From assembly GCF_000423445.1 (NCBI RefSeq), contig NZ_KE384018.1, positions 266,964-330,963 on the forward strand: 64,000 nt of DNA, read 5' to 3'. Positions 17,200 to 25,757 of the stretch are shown piece by piece. The translations under genes were made by a program, and so were the position numbers. Source of the DNA: Acidipropionibacterium thoenii DSM 20276. GTDB taxonomy: Bacteria > Actinomycetota > Actinomycetes > Propionibacteriales > Propionibacteriaceae. A model generated the notes under the pieces. It saw only the letters and a program-made list of their open reading frames with translations. It did not search any database and was not told the DNA's origin. How positions within the stretch are numbered: the stretch's first letter is position 1; each line of letters starts with the position of its first letter.

Positions 17200-18204
17200 T
17201 CAATGGCGTCGGCGACGCACGACGACGATGGCTCCGGCCACCGCCGCGGCGACGACTGCAGCCGAGGCGATCAGCGGTCCGGAGCCCCCGGAGCTGCCCG
17301 AGTCATCTGAGCTGTCGCCGGAGGTGGCCCCGGTGGGGGCGTCACCGGCCAGCCGACGGGCCGCATCCGAGGTGCTGTCGGGGGCGCTGCTCGACGGGCT
17401 CGCCGAAGCGTGGCCGGAGGCCTGTGCGCTGGCGCCGGATTCCTGGCCGGAGCTGTGCGCACTGGGGGCTGAGCCGTGTGAGCTGCTGGACGCCGTGGCA
17501 CCGCTCCTGGCAGAACTCGTCTCCCGACCGGAGCTCTGGCCCTGCCTGCTCTGTGAGCCGGACTTGGAGCTGCCTTGTGAACCGCTGCCGGCCTTGCTCT
17601 TTGAGCCGCTTGTGGAACCGCTCTTCGAGTTGCCTTCCGACGTGCCCGAGGTGAGTTTGCTCGTGGCTTTCGAGGTCGGACGCGAGGTGGGTTTGGCGGT
17701 GGGTTTCGAGGCTGCCGCGGGCTTCCAGGAGGGCGGGTTGTTTCCGCCCGAGAGGCTCACATACCTCCAGGCGCGGACCTTGCCGGCGAGGTTCTTGTCA
17801 CCATAGGCACCCTTGTTCGCGTAGGTCCAAGAAGAGCCCGTCCACCACCAGTAGGACCAGTAGGCTTTTTGGATGTCGGGCTTGCTCGGCGAACCATTGA
17901 TCTGGAGAAGGAGGCCGTCACTTGTCCAAGCTGTGGACACGATGCTGCGGACCGCAGCCGCGCCATTGCTTGTCGTGTGCGAGCATCTCTGGGTGACCCC
18001 TTCGATGTACAGGTAGACGCCGCCAGAGGTCTTGCAGGACGCGACACCACCGTCGGCCCTGGCCGGGCTGGCGGACACCAGCGACAGCCCCGAGACCAGC
18101 GCCAGAGCGCAGGCCAGCCACCATGCCGACAGGCGGCTGCGCAGTCCACCTCGGGTGCGCAGCGCACCGGAGGTGGACTGGAGGTTACGGTGCCCCAAGG
18201 TCAT
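17200..18204 (-). CDS. Secreted membrane-anchored DUF4430/transcobalamin-C-like protein
   Basis: 334 residues. Signal peptide about 1-51, ending SPARA-DG. A ~100-residue domain follows with the DUF4430-like pattern: a short beta start (GVYLYIEG), then AYWSYWWWTGSSWTYANKG and KVRAWRYVS. Next a ~140-residue Ser/Gly/Lys-rich wall-spanning linker, then one C-terminal helix and RRRRH, so it should be tethered to the membrane facing outward. DUF4430 is the C-terminal beta domain of animal intrinsic factor and transcobalamin, which closes over the corrinoid. Its start overlaps the toroid gene stop as ATGA. Family assignment is by eye; there is no LPXTG motif. Confidence 0.65.
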   Translation of the reverse strand: MTLGHRNLQSTSGALRTRGGLRSRLSAWWLACALALVSGLSLVSASPARADGGVASCKTSGGVYLYIEGVTQRCSHTTSNGAAAVRSIVSTAWTSDGLLLQINGSPSKPDIQKAYWSYWWWTGSSWTYANKGAYGDKNLAGKVRAWRYVSLSGGNNPPSWKPAAASKPTAKPTSRPTSKATSKLTSGTSEGNSKSGSTSGSKSKAGSGSQGSSKSGSQSRQGQSSGRETSSARSGATASSSSHGSAPSAHSSGQESGASAQASGHASASPSSSAPDSTSDAARRLAGDAPTGATSGDSSDDSGSSGGSGPLIASAAVVAAAVAGAIVVVRRRRH

Positions 18205-19388
18205 GAGTTCCGACGCGCCCTGAGGGCCAGCGCGCCGCCCACGGTGCCGACGGCGACGAAGCCCAGTGCAAGAGCCCCGAGCTCACCGGCGTGGCTGGGG
18301 CCCTCGGCACCGGTCGACGGCAGGGCCGACGGCTTGTCTCCGGAGTCATCCGAGCCAGCGGGCATCGAGGTGGCCGAGCCGGTGGCTGTGGCAGTCGCAG
18401 AACCGGTGGAGGTCGGGGTCGGGCTGGGTGTGGTGGACGTGGAGGTCGGCGCCGTGGTCGGCTCGCCTCCCGGCAGGCTCACGGTGTTGAGGGTCATCCC
18501 GCTCAGCAGCAGCAGGCCTTGGGCCGTAGCCAGGGCGTCGCCGTCGGTGCCGTTCAGCTCAGGTGGCAGGCTGCCGTCCTTGAGCTGCTGTCCCTTCATC
18601 CAGGCCAGTGCCTTGGATACGTCCTTGCCCTGCTCCTGGAGAGCAGAGCCGATCAGGCCAGTGGTGTTGGCCGGTGAGTAGGAGTCCCAGTAGCCGGCAG
18701 ACTTCTGGTTCTTGGTGGCCCACGCGACGGCCTTGTTCAGGGCTGCCCCGGCGCCATCGCCCTGGACGCCGTCGAGGGCCTGGATGGCCAGGCCGGTGGC
18801 ATCGGGATCGGGCCAGTTGCCTTGGGGGAAGAAGAACTCGCCCTCAGCGTTCTGCTGCTTGATGAGGGAGGCGACGAGGTCATCGGGCACCTTGTCGGAG
18901 GCGCCCTTGATGGCGATCAGAGCCAGTGAGTTGGAGAAGGGATCGCCGAGATCCCCCTTGGCCTTGTCGACTGCCTCGGTGATCTCCTTGATGAGGTCGT
19001 GCCCGCCGTAGTTGGCCGGGTCCTCGCCGATCGCCTCGGCGGCGATCGCGATCTTGGCCAGCTGGCCGGTGCTGGAAGCCTTGGAAACGTTCTTCTGGAG
19101 CCAGCCGTTGACCTTCTGAGCGGAGGCTCTGTTGCCGCCGGCGACCAGGCCGATGAGAACGTCGGAGGTCATGCTGACATCCGGGTTGCCGGTGTAGGGG
19201 CTCTCCATGTATTGCCCGCCGGTGAGCTGGGCGCCCAGCCAGCTGGCAGCACTGCTGGCCGACTGGGAGGAGCTCGGAGCCGCCTGGGCCACCGTGGCAC
19301 CCAGGGTGGAGGCGGTGACCCCGGCGATCGGGGTGAGAGTCAGGGCAGCGGCCAGTCCAGCAGCTGCGAACCTGTGACGACGTGTCAT
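18201..19388 (-). CDS. LPXTG-anchored alpha/alpha-toroid protein (putative corrinoid binder)
   Basis: 395 residues. Signal peptide about 1-36, then ~270 residues of paired-helix repeats resembling the cobalamin-binding-protein/prenyltransferase toroid: SDVLIGLVAGG, PFSNSLALIAI, PDATGLAIQALDGV, NTTGLIGSALQEQG, DALATAQGLLLLSG. A Thr/Ser/Pro linker, then LPSTG at about 356-360, a hydrophobic helix and RARRNS form a full sortase signal, so it is probably bound covalently to peptidoglycan. Animal intrinsic factor has the same fold in its N-terminal domain. First gene after a cobalamin riboswitch and coupled to the DUF4430-like gene. Corrinoid binding is inferred from fold and context. Confidence 0.75.
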   Translation of the reverse strand: MTRRHRFAAAGLAAALTLTPIAGVTASTLGATVAQAAPSSSQSASSAASWLGAQLTGGQYMESPYTGNPDVSMTSDVLIGLVAGGNRASAQKVNGWLQKNVSKASSTGQLAKIAIAAEAIGEDPANYGGHDLIKEITEAVDKAKGDLGDPFSNSLALIAIKGASDKVPDDLVASLIKQQNAEGEFFFPQGNWPDPDATGLAIQALDGVQGDGAGAALNKAVAWATKNQKSAGYWDSYSPANTTGLIGSALQEQGKDVSKALAWMKGQQLKDGSLPPELNGTDGDALATAQGLLLLSGMTLNTVSLPGGEPTTAPTSTSTTPSPTPTSTGSATATATGSATSMPAGSDDSGDKPSALPSTGAEGPSHAGELGALALGFVAVGTVGGALALRARRNS

Positions 19389-19393
19389 GCGGG

Positions 19394-19428
19394 GTCTTCC
19401 TTCCGCGCCCTTGCGCGGATCGGAAGAC
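19394..19428 (-). promoter_or_regulatory. Shine-Dalgarno-sequestering hairpin (expression platform)
   Basis: On the minus strand GTCTTCC (19422-19428) pairs with GGAAGAC (19394-19400), and inside it CCGCGC pairs with GCGCGG around AAGG. The outer 3' arm contains the GGAAG ribosome site just before the ATG at 19388. Formation of this helix would block initiation, so the upstream riboswitch most likely acts on translation. Confidence 0.65.
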
Positions 19429-19474
19429 GCCTCCCGACTCGCCCGCGAGCCTCGACGGGTACTTACTGAGTCCG

Positions 19475-19568
19475 GCCTCCCACAGGCATTCCGACTCAGG
19501 CGGTGATGCGACCGCCCACACGGCTGCGGGTCAGCTCTGGAGTCACACCAGATTCCCCCGCAAGAGGC
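19475..19568 (-). ncRNA. Cobalamin riboswitch
   Basis: On the minus strand, in order: GGGGGAATCTGGTG, then the conserved core CCCGCAGCCGTG, a short hairpin GGCGGT...ACCGCC, and the B12 box GAGTCGGAATGCCTG. GCCTC and GAGGC at the two ends can form P1. The order and sequences match the cobalamin aptamer, in a compact version. It lies 86 nt before the toroid gene and should lower expression of the five-gene operon when cobalamin is plentiful. Confidence 0.82.
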
Positions 19569-19643
19569 AACAGCAGCAATCTAGCTCATCAGCTGCGTCA
19601 CAGCGTCATCCGGACGCCTGAACAGTTTCCCAGTCCGAGCCGT

Positions 19644-20240
19644 TCAGCCGGCCCGACTCACGTCCAGCACCCGGTAGCCCTTCGCCGAGGCCACCCGCTC
19701 GACCTGCCAGCCGCGCTGCGCCAGCCATCGAGACAGTGAGTCGGCGCCCAGATTCCTTCCCACCACCAGGTGGGCGACGCCGTCCGGCGCGAGCCTGCCC
19801 AGCCAGTGCAGCAGCATGTCGTGGAGGATCTCCTTGCCGACCCGGATCGGCGGATTCGACCAGATCTGGTCGAACTGCAGATCCTCGGCCACCTGCTCGG
19901 GTCGGCAGGCGGTGACTCGATCGGCCACCCCCAGATCCGAGGCATTTCTGGCAGTGAGCCGGATGGCCAGATCGTTGACATCGACCCCGATGACCCTGGA
20001 GTCGGGGTCGGTCAGCGCCAGGGCGCAGCTGATCGGGCCGTAACCGCATCCCAGGTCGAGGAAGGTGCCCGGTTCGTCGGGTGGCGGGACCGAGCGGAAC
20101 AGCACCGAGGTGCCCAGATCCAGCCGGGTTCCCGAGAAGACCCCGCCGGCGGTCGTGAAGGTGAGCTCCCGGTCCCAGATCCGGGCGGTGATCCGGCGGG
20201 TGGTGACCGGGCCGGACGGCGTCTCGAAGTAGTGACTCAT
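19644..20240 (-). CDS. Class I SAM methyltransferase, RsmC-like
   Basis: 198 residues. SAM-binding motif I FLDLGCGYGPIS near 62, acidic residue in VIGVDVN, and catalytic-loop NPPIRVGKE near 130, the NPP[IF]R signature of small-domain RsmC/RlmG-type base methyltransferases acting on a guanine exocyclic amine. It is half the length of E. coli RsmC, as is usual in actinobacteria. The ATG at 20240 has GAGAGGA 6 nt upstream; a GTG at 20255 overlapping the truA stop is the alternative. Downstream of trmB-truA, forming an RNA-modification unit. Confidence 0.82.
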   Translation of the reverse strand: MSHYFETPSGPVTTRRITARIWDRELTFTTAGGVFSGTRLDLGTSVLFRSVPPPDEPGTFLDLGCGYGPISCALALTDPDSRVIGVDVNDLAIRLTARNASDLGVADRVTACRPEQVAEDLQFDQIWSNPPIRVGKEILHDMLLHWLGRLAPDGVAHLVVGRNLGADSLSRWLAQRGWQVERVASAKGYRVLDVSRAG

Positions 20241-20251
20241 CGGCAGTCCTC

Positions 20252-21115
20252 TCACTCCATCTGGTCGCAGCCGCAGGGCTCGCTGGTGCGCACCGCCCTG
20301 GCCTGCTCGGCCCGGGCGGCCAACTCATCGTCAGGAGGGTAGCCGACCTCCTCCAGGGTGAGCCCGGCGGCGGGCATGACCAGCACGCTGGAGGCCCGGC
20401 TGGTGCTGGCGGCGACGTCGTCGAGCCAGTTCTGGGGGCGCCGCCCGGAGCCGACCGCGGTGAGCGCCCCCACCAGCGAGCGCACCATCGAGTGGCAGAA
20501 GGCATCGGCGCACACCGTGATCTCGATGGTCCTCGGGGCGTCCTCCAGCCGGACGGCGTGGCAGTCCAGCAGGGTGCGGATGGTGGTGGCCCCCTCGCGA
20601 CGCTTGCAGAAGGCGGCGAAGTCCCGCAGGCCCAGCAGCGAGCGGCCGGCGGCATTGAGCAGATCCAGGTCCAGGTGGTCGCGCACCGTGACGACCTGGT
20701 GGCGCAGCACCGGATCGGGACGGGAGTCGGCGTCCCACAGCCGATAGATGTAGCGACGCCACAGCGCGGAGAAGCGGGCGTCGAAGGCGTCGGGAACCGG
20801 GGTCACGTCGTGCACCACGAGGTCGGGGTCCAGCACCCTGGCGAGCCGGCGCGCCAGGTCCGGGCGAGGGTCCAGATCACCGGGAAGGTCGATGTGGCCG
20901 ACCTGGCCGCGGGCGTGGACCCCGGCATCGGTGCGCCCGGCGACGGTGATCGGGACGGGTTCGGCGAGCCTCAGGACCCGGGGTATCCAGCGCTCCAGCT
21001 CACCCTGGACGGTGCGCAGGCCGGGTTGGGCGGCCCAGCCGGAGAAGCGGGCGCCGTCGTAGCCGATGTCGAGGCGCCACCTGCGGGTCCGGCCGCCGGA
21101 GTCGGTTCCGGCCAT
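20252..21115 (-). CDS. truA: tRNA pseudouridine(38-40) synthase TruA
   Basis: 287 residues. The catalytic Asp is in VAGRTDAGVHARGQVGH near 60, with the TruA landmarks DIGYDGARFSGWAAQPG at the start and HSMVRSLVGAL near 215. It modifies uridines 38-40 in the anticodon arm. The ATG shares one base with the trmB stop. Confidence 0.95.
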   Translation of the reverse strand: MAGTDSGGRTRRWRLDIGYDGARFSGWAAQPGLRTVQGELERWIPRVLRLAEPVPITVAGRTDAGVHARGQVGHIDLPGDLDPRPDLARRLARVLDPDLVVHDVTPVPDAFDARFSALWRRYIYRLWDADSRPDPVLRHQVVTVRDHLDLDLLNAAGRSLLGLRDFAAFCKRREGATTIRTLLDCHAVRLEDAPRTIEITVCADAFCHSMVRSLVGALTAVGSGRRPQNWLDDVAASTSRASSVLVMPAAGLTLEEVGYPPDDELAARAEQARAVRTSEPCGCDQME

Positions 21116-21999
21116 CAGCGCCGCGATCCGTCGGGGGTCTGGAGGGAGTCCGCGCGCTGGCCGCGAACGCAGCGCCAGGTGAGGTCGCGGACAGCCCTAC
21201 CGGCCAGCAGACCCTTGTTCTCGTAGCGGGTCAGCGGACGCTCCTGCCAGCGGGGCGCGAATCCGTCGGGGCCGGCGTCGACCGGTTCCAGGCCCGGTTC
21301 GGCGGCCAGCACGTCGAGCATCCACCAGGCGTAGTCCTGCCAGTCGGTGGCCAGCCGCCACAGCCCTCCGGGGCGCAGTCGGGAGGCGGCCAGCCGGGCC
21401 ATGTCGGGATTGACGATGCGGCGCTTGTGGTGGCGTTTCTTGTGCCAGGGATCGGCGAAGAAGGTCCACAACTCGTCGAGTTCCCCCGGGCCGATGAGAT
21501 GCTCCAGGCCGGCGGCGGCGTCGGCGACGATGATCCGGACATTGTCGGCACCGGCGCGGTCGAGACTGGTGAGGCTGGAGGCGACCGAGGGCAGGTAGAC
21601 CTCGAACCCGATGAAGTCGCGCTCGGGGTGGGCCGGTGCCACCGAGGCCAGCACATCCCCCGACCCCGAACCGATCTCCACCGTGAGCGGGGCGCGGCGT
21701 CCGAAGATCCGCTCCAGGTCGAGGTGCGAGCCGGGTGCCACCGAGGTCGTCGTGGTGTCGTGGGGGACCTCGACCAGGTAGCGGCCCGCCAGTCGGGCCA
21801 TCGCATGTTCCTGGGAGGTGTTCATCCTGGGGGAGCGGCGGACGAAGGAGACGACCCCGCGGCGGAACCGGTCGCCGCTGCGGTGGGCGCCGGCAGAATG
21901 GTCGATGTCCGGATGATCGACGGCAGCGCCCTCACGAGGTTCGGTACTCCGCTGGTCGGCAGATCCCTGGGGCGGGGGAGCCGTGGGCTGATCGGTCAC
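21115..21999 (-). CDS. trmB: tRNA (guanine-N7-)-methyltransferase TrmB
   Basis: 294 residues. SAM motif VEIGSGSGDVLAS near 105 and the TrmB signature FADPWHKKRHHKRRI near 180 identify the enzyme that methylates G46 of tRNA. An N-terminal disordered region of ~60 residues precedes the usual start. The GTG at 21999 is chosen because TAGCAT (22008-22013) lies 8 nt upstream with no ribosome site, as for a leaderless mRNA; a longer in-frame extension toward rplM is shadow sequence. Confidence 0.93.
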   Translation of the reverse strand: MTDQPTAPPPQGSADQRSTEPREGAAVDHPDIDHSAGAHRSGDRFRRGVVSFVRRSPRMNTSQEHAMARLAGRYLVEVPHDTTTTSVAPGSHLDLERIFGRRAPLTVEIGSGSGDVLASVAPAHPERDFIGFEVYLPSVASSLTSLDRAGADNVRIIVADAAAGLEHLIGPGELDELWTFFADPWHKKRHHKRRIVNPDMARLAASRLRPGGLWRLATDWQDYAWWMLDVLAAEPGLEPVDAGPDGFAPRWQERPLTRYENKGLLAGRAVRDLTWRCVRGQRADSLQTPDGSRR

Positions 22000-22087
22000 G
22001 GTCGCTGATGCTAACCCGTCGCGATGGCGCACGGTCGTCGGATCGGGGCGCGGCATCTCCGATTGGCCGCGGGCACGCAGTGCGGTG

Positions 22088-22320
22088 TATGGTTCTGCTG
22101 TTGCCCTCGAGCAAACGGGAGTGAGCCGCCGCGGCTCCTCCGACTGTCCGACACGTCGATGTCGTGATGCGGTGGCCGGTTCTCCGGCGTCCACGTCCGA
22201 CGCCGTCGAGGAAGCCAGGCCCGGGAGCCACTTTGCATCAGATGCCTGCGCCACTTTCGGTGCGGGTACCGAGTTGGAGTTCCCCCGAGTCGATCGGGGG
22301 ACTGAGTCGAGAAGGTACCT
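22088..22320 (+). promoter_or_regulatory. Putative rplM leader with promoter-like -10 and hairpins
   Basis: The 321-nt gap between divergent trmB and rplM holds no gene. A -10-like TATGGT at 22088-22093 has TTGGCC 19 nt before it, a weak promoter. Downstream are perfect inverted repeats 22123-22128/22132-22137, 22185-22191/22199-22205 and 22282-22288/22294-22300, the last just before the GAGAAGG ribosome site. L13 autoregulates through its leader in other phyla; the same here is only a guess. Confidence 0.4.
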
Positions 22321-22773
22321 GTGACCACCTACAGCCCCAAGGCCGGCGAGGTCACGCGGAACTGGTACGTCATTGACGCCGAGGACATCGTCCTGGGACG
22401 TCTGGCGACCGCCACCGCGACCCTGCTGCGCGGAAAGCATAAGCCGCAGTACGCCCCCCACATCGACACCGGCGACTTCGTCGTCGTTGTCAACGCATCC
22501 AAGATCGCCGTCACCGGCAAGAAGGCGACCACCGATCTGCGTCACGACCACTCCGGTCGTCCGGGCGGCCTGCGCACCACCACGATCGGCGAGCTGCTCG
22601 CCAAGGATCCCCGTCGGGCCGTCGAGCGCGCCGTGTGGGGCATGATGCCCAAGAACAAGCTGTCGCGCCAGCAGATGTCCAAGCTCAAGGTCTACGCAGG
22701 ACCTCAGCACCCTCATGCTGCGCAGAGGCCGCAGCCGTACGAGATCACCAAGATCGCCCAGATCGCCCAGTGA
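22321..22773 (+). CDS. rplM: 50S ribosomal protein L13
   Basis: 150 residues from a GTG start with GAGAAGG upstream. Family landmarks: [63 protein letters not shown]13 is an early-assembly 50S protein. Followed after 22 nt by rpsI, the universal L13-S9 pair. Confidence 0.97.
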   Translation: MTTYSPKAGEVTRNWYVIDAEDIVLGRLATATATLLRGKHKPQYAPHIDTGDFVVVVNASKIAVTGKKATTDLRHDHSGRPGGLRTTTIGELLAKDPRRAVERAVWGMMPKNKLSRQQMSKLKVYAGPQHPHAAQRPQPYEITKIAQIAQ

Positions 22774-22795
22774 TCGTTAGCCAAGGATTCTGACA

Positions 22796-23320
22796 GTGAC
22801 TGAAACCGCACATCACGAAGAGAACCTCGAGTCCGAGGTCACTCCGTTCACCGAGGGCGACCGCGAGATCGCCTTCCGTACCGACTCCAACCCGGCCGTC
22901 GCCGCCGGCGAGGCCGCCCGCCCGGCGGTCGTCGCTCCCGGCCAGGCCACCGGCCGCCGCAAGGAGGCCATCGCCCGGGTCAGGATCTTCCCCGGCTCCG
23001 GCCAGTGGAGGATCAACGGCCGCACCCTCGAGGACTACTTCCCCAACAAGGTGCACCAGCAGATCGTCACCGAGCCCTTCATCACCGCTGGTGTCGAGGA
23101 CTCCTACGACGTCGTCGTCCGGATCACCGGTGGCGGGGTCACCGGCCAGGCCGGCGCGCTGCGTCTGGGCATCGCCCGGGCCCTCAACGCCGTCGACGCC
23201 GAGGCCTCCCGCGCCGCCCTCAAGAAGGCCGGCATGCTGACCCGCGATGCCCGTATCAAGGAGCGCAAGAAGGCAGGTCTCAAGAAGGCCCGCAAGGCTC
23301 CTCAGTACAGCAAGCGCTGA
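22796..23320 (+). CDS. rpsI: 30S ribosomal protein S9
   Basis: 174 residues, GTG start. The S9 domain begins near 50 ([19 protein letters not shown]) and ends with the conserved tail [12 protein letters not shown] that reaches the P-site tRNA. The first ~48 residues are an acidic, probably disordered extension common in actinobacterial S9. Ends the rplM-rpsI transcript before a terminator. Confidence 0.97.
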   Translation: MTETAHHEENLESEVTPFTEGDREIAFRTDSNPAVAAGEAARPAVVAPGQATGRRKEAIARVRIFPGSGQWRINGRTLEDYFPNKVHQQIVTEPFITAGVEDSYDVVVRITGGGVTGQAGALRLGIARALNAVDAEASRAALKKAGMLTRDARIKERKKAGLKKARKAPQYSKR

Positions 23321-23347
23321 TCCGGCCTCGGCCGTTTCGCCTTTGCC

Positions 23348-23375
23348 AGGGCGGTCTCCTTCGGGAGGCCGCCCT
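23348..23375 (+). terminator. Terminator after rpsI
   Basis: 12-bp stem with one G-T pair, 23348-23359 with 23364-23375, and a TTCG tetraloop, 28 nt after the rpsI stop. Confidence 0.8.
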
Positions 23376-23494
23376 TGCTGCGTCTGGGCGAGGCCCTCTC
23401 GGCTGGTTCACGCGACATCCACGACAGCTGTCAGATGCCGTGACGGGGTGCCGGATCGCTCACTGTTGGTGCTCATGCCATAGAGTGGTCTCCC

Positions 23495-24847
23495 GTGGCA
23501 CGACTTTTCGGAACTGATGGTGTGCGCGGTGTGGCGAACAAGGACCTCACCGCCGAACTGGCCCTCGACCTGTCTGTGGCGGCGGCCCATGTGCTGGGGG
23601 AGGCGGGGGCCTTCGGTCATCGTCAGCCCACCGCACTGGTGGCCCGCGATCCGCGCGCATCGGGCGAGTTCCTGGAGGCTGCGGTGTGCGCCGGGCTGGC
23701 CTCCGCCGGAGTCGACGTGATGCGCGTCGGCGTCATCCCCACCCCGGCGGCCGCCTATCTGGTCGGTGAGTTCCGCACCGATCTCGGCGTGATGCTGTCG
23801 GCCTCCCACAATCCGATGCCCGACAACGGAATCAAGTTCTTCCAGCGCGGCGGGGTCAAGCTCGCCGATGAGCTGGAGGACGCCATCGAGGCCCGGATGG
23901 AGGAGCCCTGGGACCGGCCCATCGGCGAGCAGGTCGGCCGGATCCGCTACTCCGACTCCGCGGTCGACACCTACATCGACCATCTGGTCGCCAGCCTGCG
24001 TCAGGACAATGCACTGTCCGGGCTGAAGGTCGTGCTGGACTGTGCCAACGGCGCCTCCTCCAAGACCGGCCCGACTGCCTTCCGGACCCAGGGGGCCGAG
24101 GTCACCGCCATCCACGCCTCCCCCAATGGCATCAACATCAATGACGGCTGCGGCTCCACCCATCCGGAGAAGCTGCAGGCGAAGGTGGTCGAGGTCGGGG
24201 CCGATCTCGGCCTGGCCTTCGACGGGGACGCCGACCGCTGCCTGGCCGTCGACAACGAGGGCAACCTCATCGACGGCGACCACATTCTGGCGATTCTGGC
24301 CGTGGGTCTCCAGGAGGACCATCGGCTGGCGTCCAACACCGTGGTCGCCACCATCATGAGCAACCTGGGGCTGACCCTGTCGATGAAGGAGCACAACATC
24401 CGGGTCGATCGCACCAAGGTCGGCGACCGGTATGTGCTGGAGTCGATGAATGCCAACGGCTTCTCGTTGGGCGGGGAGCAGTCCGGCCACGTCATCATGA
24501 GCGAGTTCGCCACCACCGGGGACGGTGTGCTCACCGGCCTGCATCTGGCGGCCCGGGTGGCCCGGACCGGCAAGTCGCTCAAGGAGCTCGCGAGCGTGAT
24601 GACCCGGCTGCCGCAGGCCCTGATCAATGTGAGCGGGGTGGACAAGCTGCGCGCCGGAATGGACCCCGAGGTGAGCCGGGCGGTCTCAGATGCCAATCAC
24701 ACGCTGGGTGAGACTGGCCGGGTGGTGCTGCGTCCCTCCGGCACCGAGCCACTGGTCCGGGTGATGGTGGAGGCCGCCAGCCAGGAGCAGGCCGACGAGA
24801 TCTGCCAGGAGCTTGCCACCACCGTGAAGCAGCGGCTGGCTCTCTGA
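23495..24847 (+). CDS. glmM: Phosphoglucosamine mutase
   Basis: 450 residues converting glucosamine-6-phosphate to glucosamine-1-phosphate for peptidoglycan. Starts [15 protein letters not shown]; catalytic Ser in [13 protein letters not shown] near 105; Mg site DGDADRC near 245; phosphate loop [12 protein letters not shown] near 410. A TAGAGT box at 23481-23486, 8 nt before the GTG, suggests a leaderless mRNA. It acts directly after GlmS, encoded at 31,451-33,298. Confidence 0.96.
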   Translation: MARLFGTDGVRGVANKDLTAELALDLSVAAAHVLGEAGAFGHRQPTALVARDPRASGEFLEAAVCAGLASAGVDVMRVGVIPTPAAAYLVGEFRTDLGVMLSASHNPMPDNGIKFFQRGGVKLADELEDAIEARMEEPWDRPIGEQVGRIRYSDSAVDTYIDHLVASLRQDNALSGLKVVLDCANGASSKTGPTAFRTQGAEVTAIHASPNGININDGCGSTHPEKLQAKVVEVGADLGLAFDGDADRCLAVDNEGNLIDGDHILAILAVGLQEDHRLASNTVVATIMSNLGLTLSMKEHNIRVDRTKVGDRYVLESMNANGFSLGGEQSGHVIMSEFATTGDGVLTGLHLAARVARTGKSLKELASVMTRLPQALINVSGVDKLRAGMDPEVSRAVSDANHTLGETGRVVLRPSGTEPLVRVMVEAASQEQADEICQELATTVKQRLAL

Positions 24848-24865
24848 GTCGAAAGGCGGGTGGCG

Positions 24866-25642
24866 ATGGCCCTGTTCAGTCGTCGACGCCCAGCCCCCGA
24901 CCTGCCAGCCCTGGATGCCTCAGCCGCCGACAGGATCCGAGGTCTGGTCGGGGAGTCCCTGGCGGCGCTGGGGATCGAGGCGACGGTCGAGGGCGACCAT
25001 GCCGACACCTCCTTGGGGGAGCTCGGCCTGGCCCCGGTGGCCCGCGAGTGCGCCGACCAGGACCGCAAGGCCTGGCCCTACCTCGTCGATGAGATCATCA
25101 AGAGGATGGTGCGCTCCCTGATCGACGGCGCCTCCCAGCTGTCGGACGCCACCATCGGCTCGCATGTCGTGTGGCGGCTGCTGCCCGATGCCGAGCGGAT
25201 GGGACGATCCTTCCGGTATGTCCGTCAGGTTGCGGCCAGCACCCGCTCAGCCGATGTCGTTGTTGCGCTGGCCTGGGACGGCGAGGAGTCCCTCGACCTG
25301 CTCAACGATTCCGCCCTGGCGGAGGTCCACGACCTGGACGCCGCCTTCGAAGCGGGCCGGAGGAACTTGGTGGCCGACCTGGCGGGTGCTCCGATCGAGC
25401 TCGCACCTCGCGGTGACGGCATCCTCGAGATCACCTCACCCTCCTGGTTGACGGCCTCCTGGGCGCTGCTGCCCGGCGAGCTGGTTACCCGATTCCTGCC
25501 CGGCCTCAGCGGGGAGATCCTGGTAGCCGCGCCGGACCACCAGCACCTGCTCATCGCCCCGGCCAGCGAGGTGACCGAGTCCTCGATCGCTGAGCCCTTG
25601 GGGGACACCCCTGTGCTCGCTGTGACCGCCTTCCAGCTCTGA
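24866..25642 (+). CDS. Conserved protein of unknown function after glmM
   Basis: 258 residues, soluble, no signal peptide or membrane helix. I do not recognise a family. It starts MALFSRRRPAPDLP and has a mixed alpha/beta look with acidic stretches; Trp-containing segments (HVVWRLLPD, SPSWLTASWALLPG) stand out. Nothing suggests an active site. It lies 18 nt after glmM and shares its terminator, so co-expression is likely. The ATG at 24866 has GAAAGG about 9 nt upstream; a GTG at 24860 is too close to that site. Confidence 0.6.
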   Translation: MALFSRRRPAPDLPALDASAADRIRGLVGESLAALGIEATVEGDHADTSLGELGLAPVARECADQDRKAWPYLVDEIIKRMVRSLIDGASQLSDATIGSHVVWRLLPDAERMGRSFRYVRQVAASTRSADVVVALAWDGEESLDLLNDSALAEVHDLDAAFEAGRRNLVADLAGAPIELAPRGDGILEITSPSWLTASWALLPGELVTRFLPGLSGEILVAAPDHQHLLIAPASEVTESSIAEPLGDTPVLAVTAFQL

Positions 25643-25682
25643 GGTGGCGATGCCCCGCGGAGTGGCGAAGGCGTTCTCGACG

Positions 25683-25700
25683 CCTCCCTGATCGGGGAGG
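25683..25700 (+). terminator. Terminator after the glmM operon
   Basis: CCTCCC/GGGAGG stem with a 6-nt loop followed by a T-rich stretch (GGTGTTTCTG), 40 nt after the stop. Confidence 0.6.
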
Positions 25701-25757
25701 GGTGTTTCTGAGCTTGCGTGCCCGCCGGGGCGAAGGGGGCGATGATGCCTGGACCGG

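Noticed and set aside
22000-22716. Long N-terminal extension of TrmB across the rplM leader and rplM
   Set aside because: Antisense to L13; the GTG at 21999 has a -10 box at leaderless spacing and leaves a normal TrmB.
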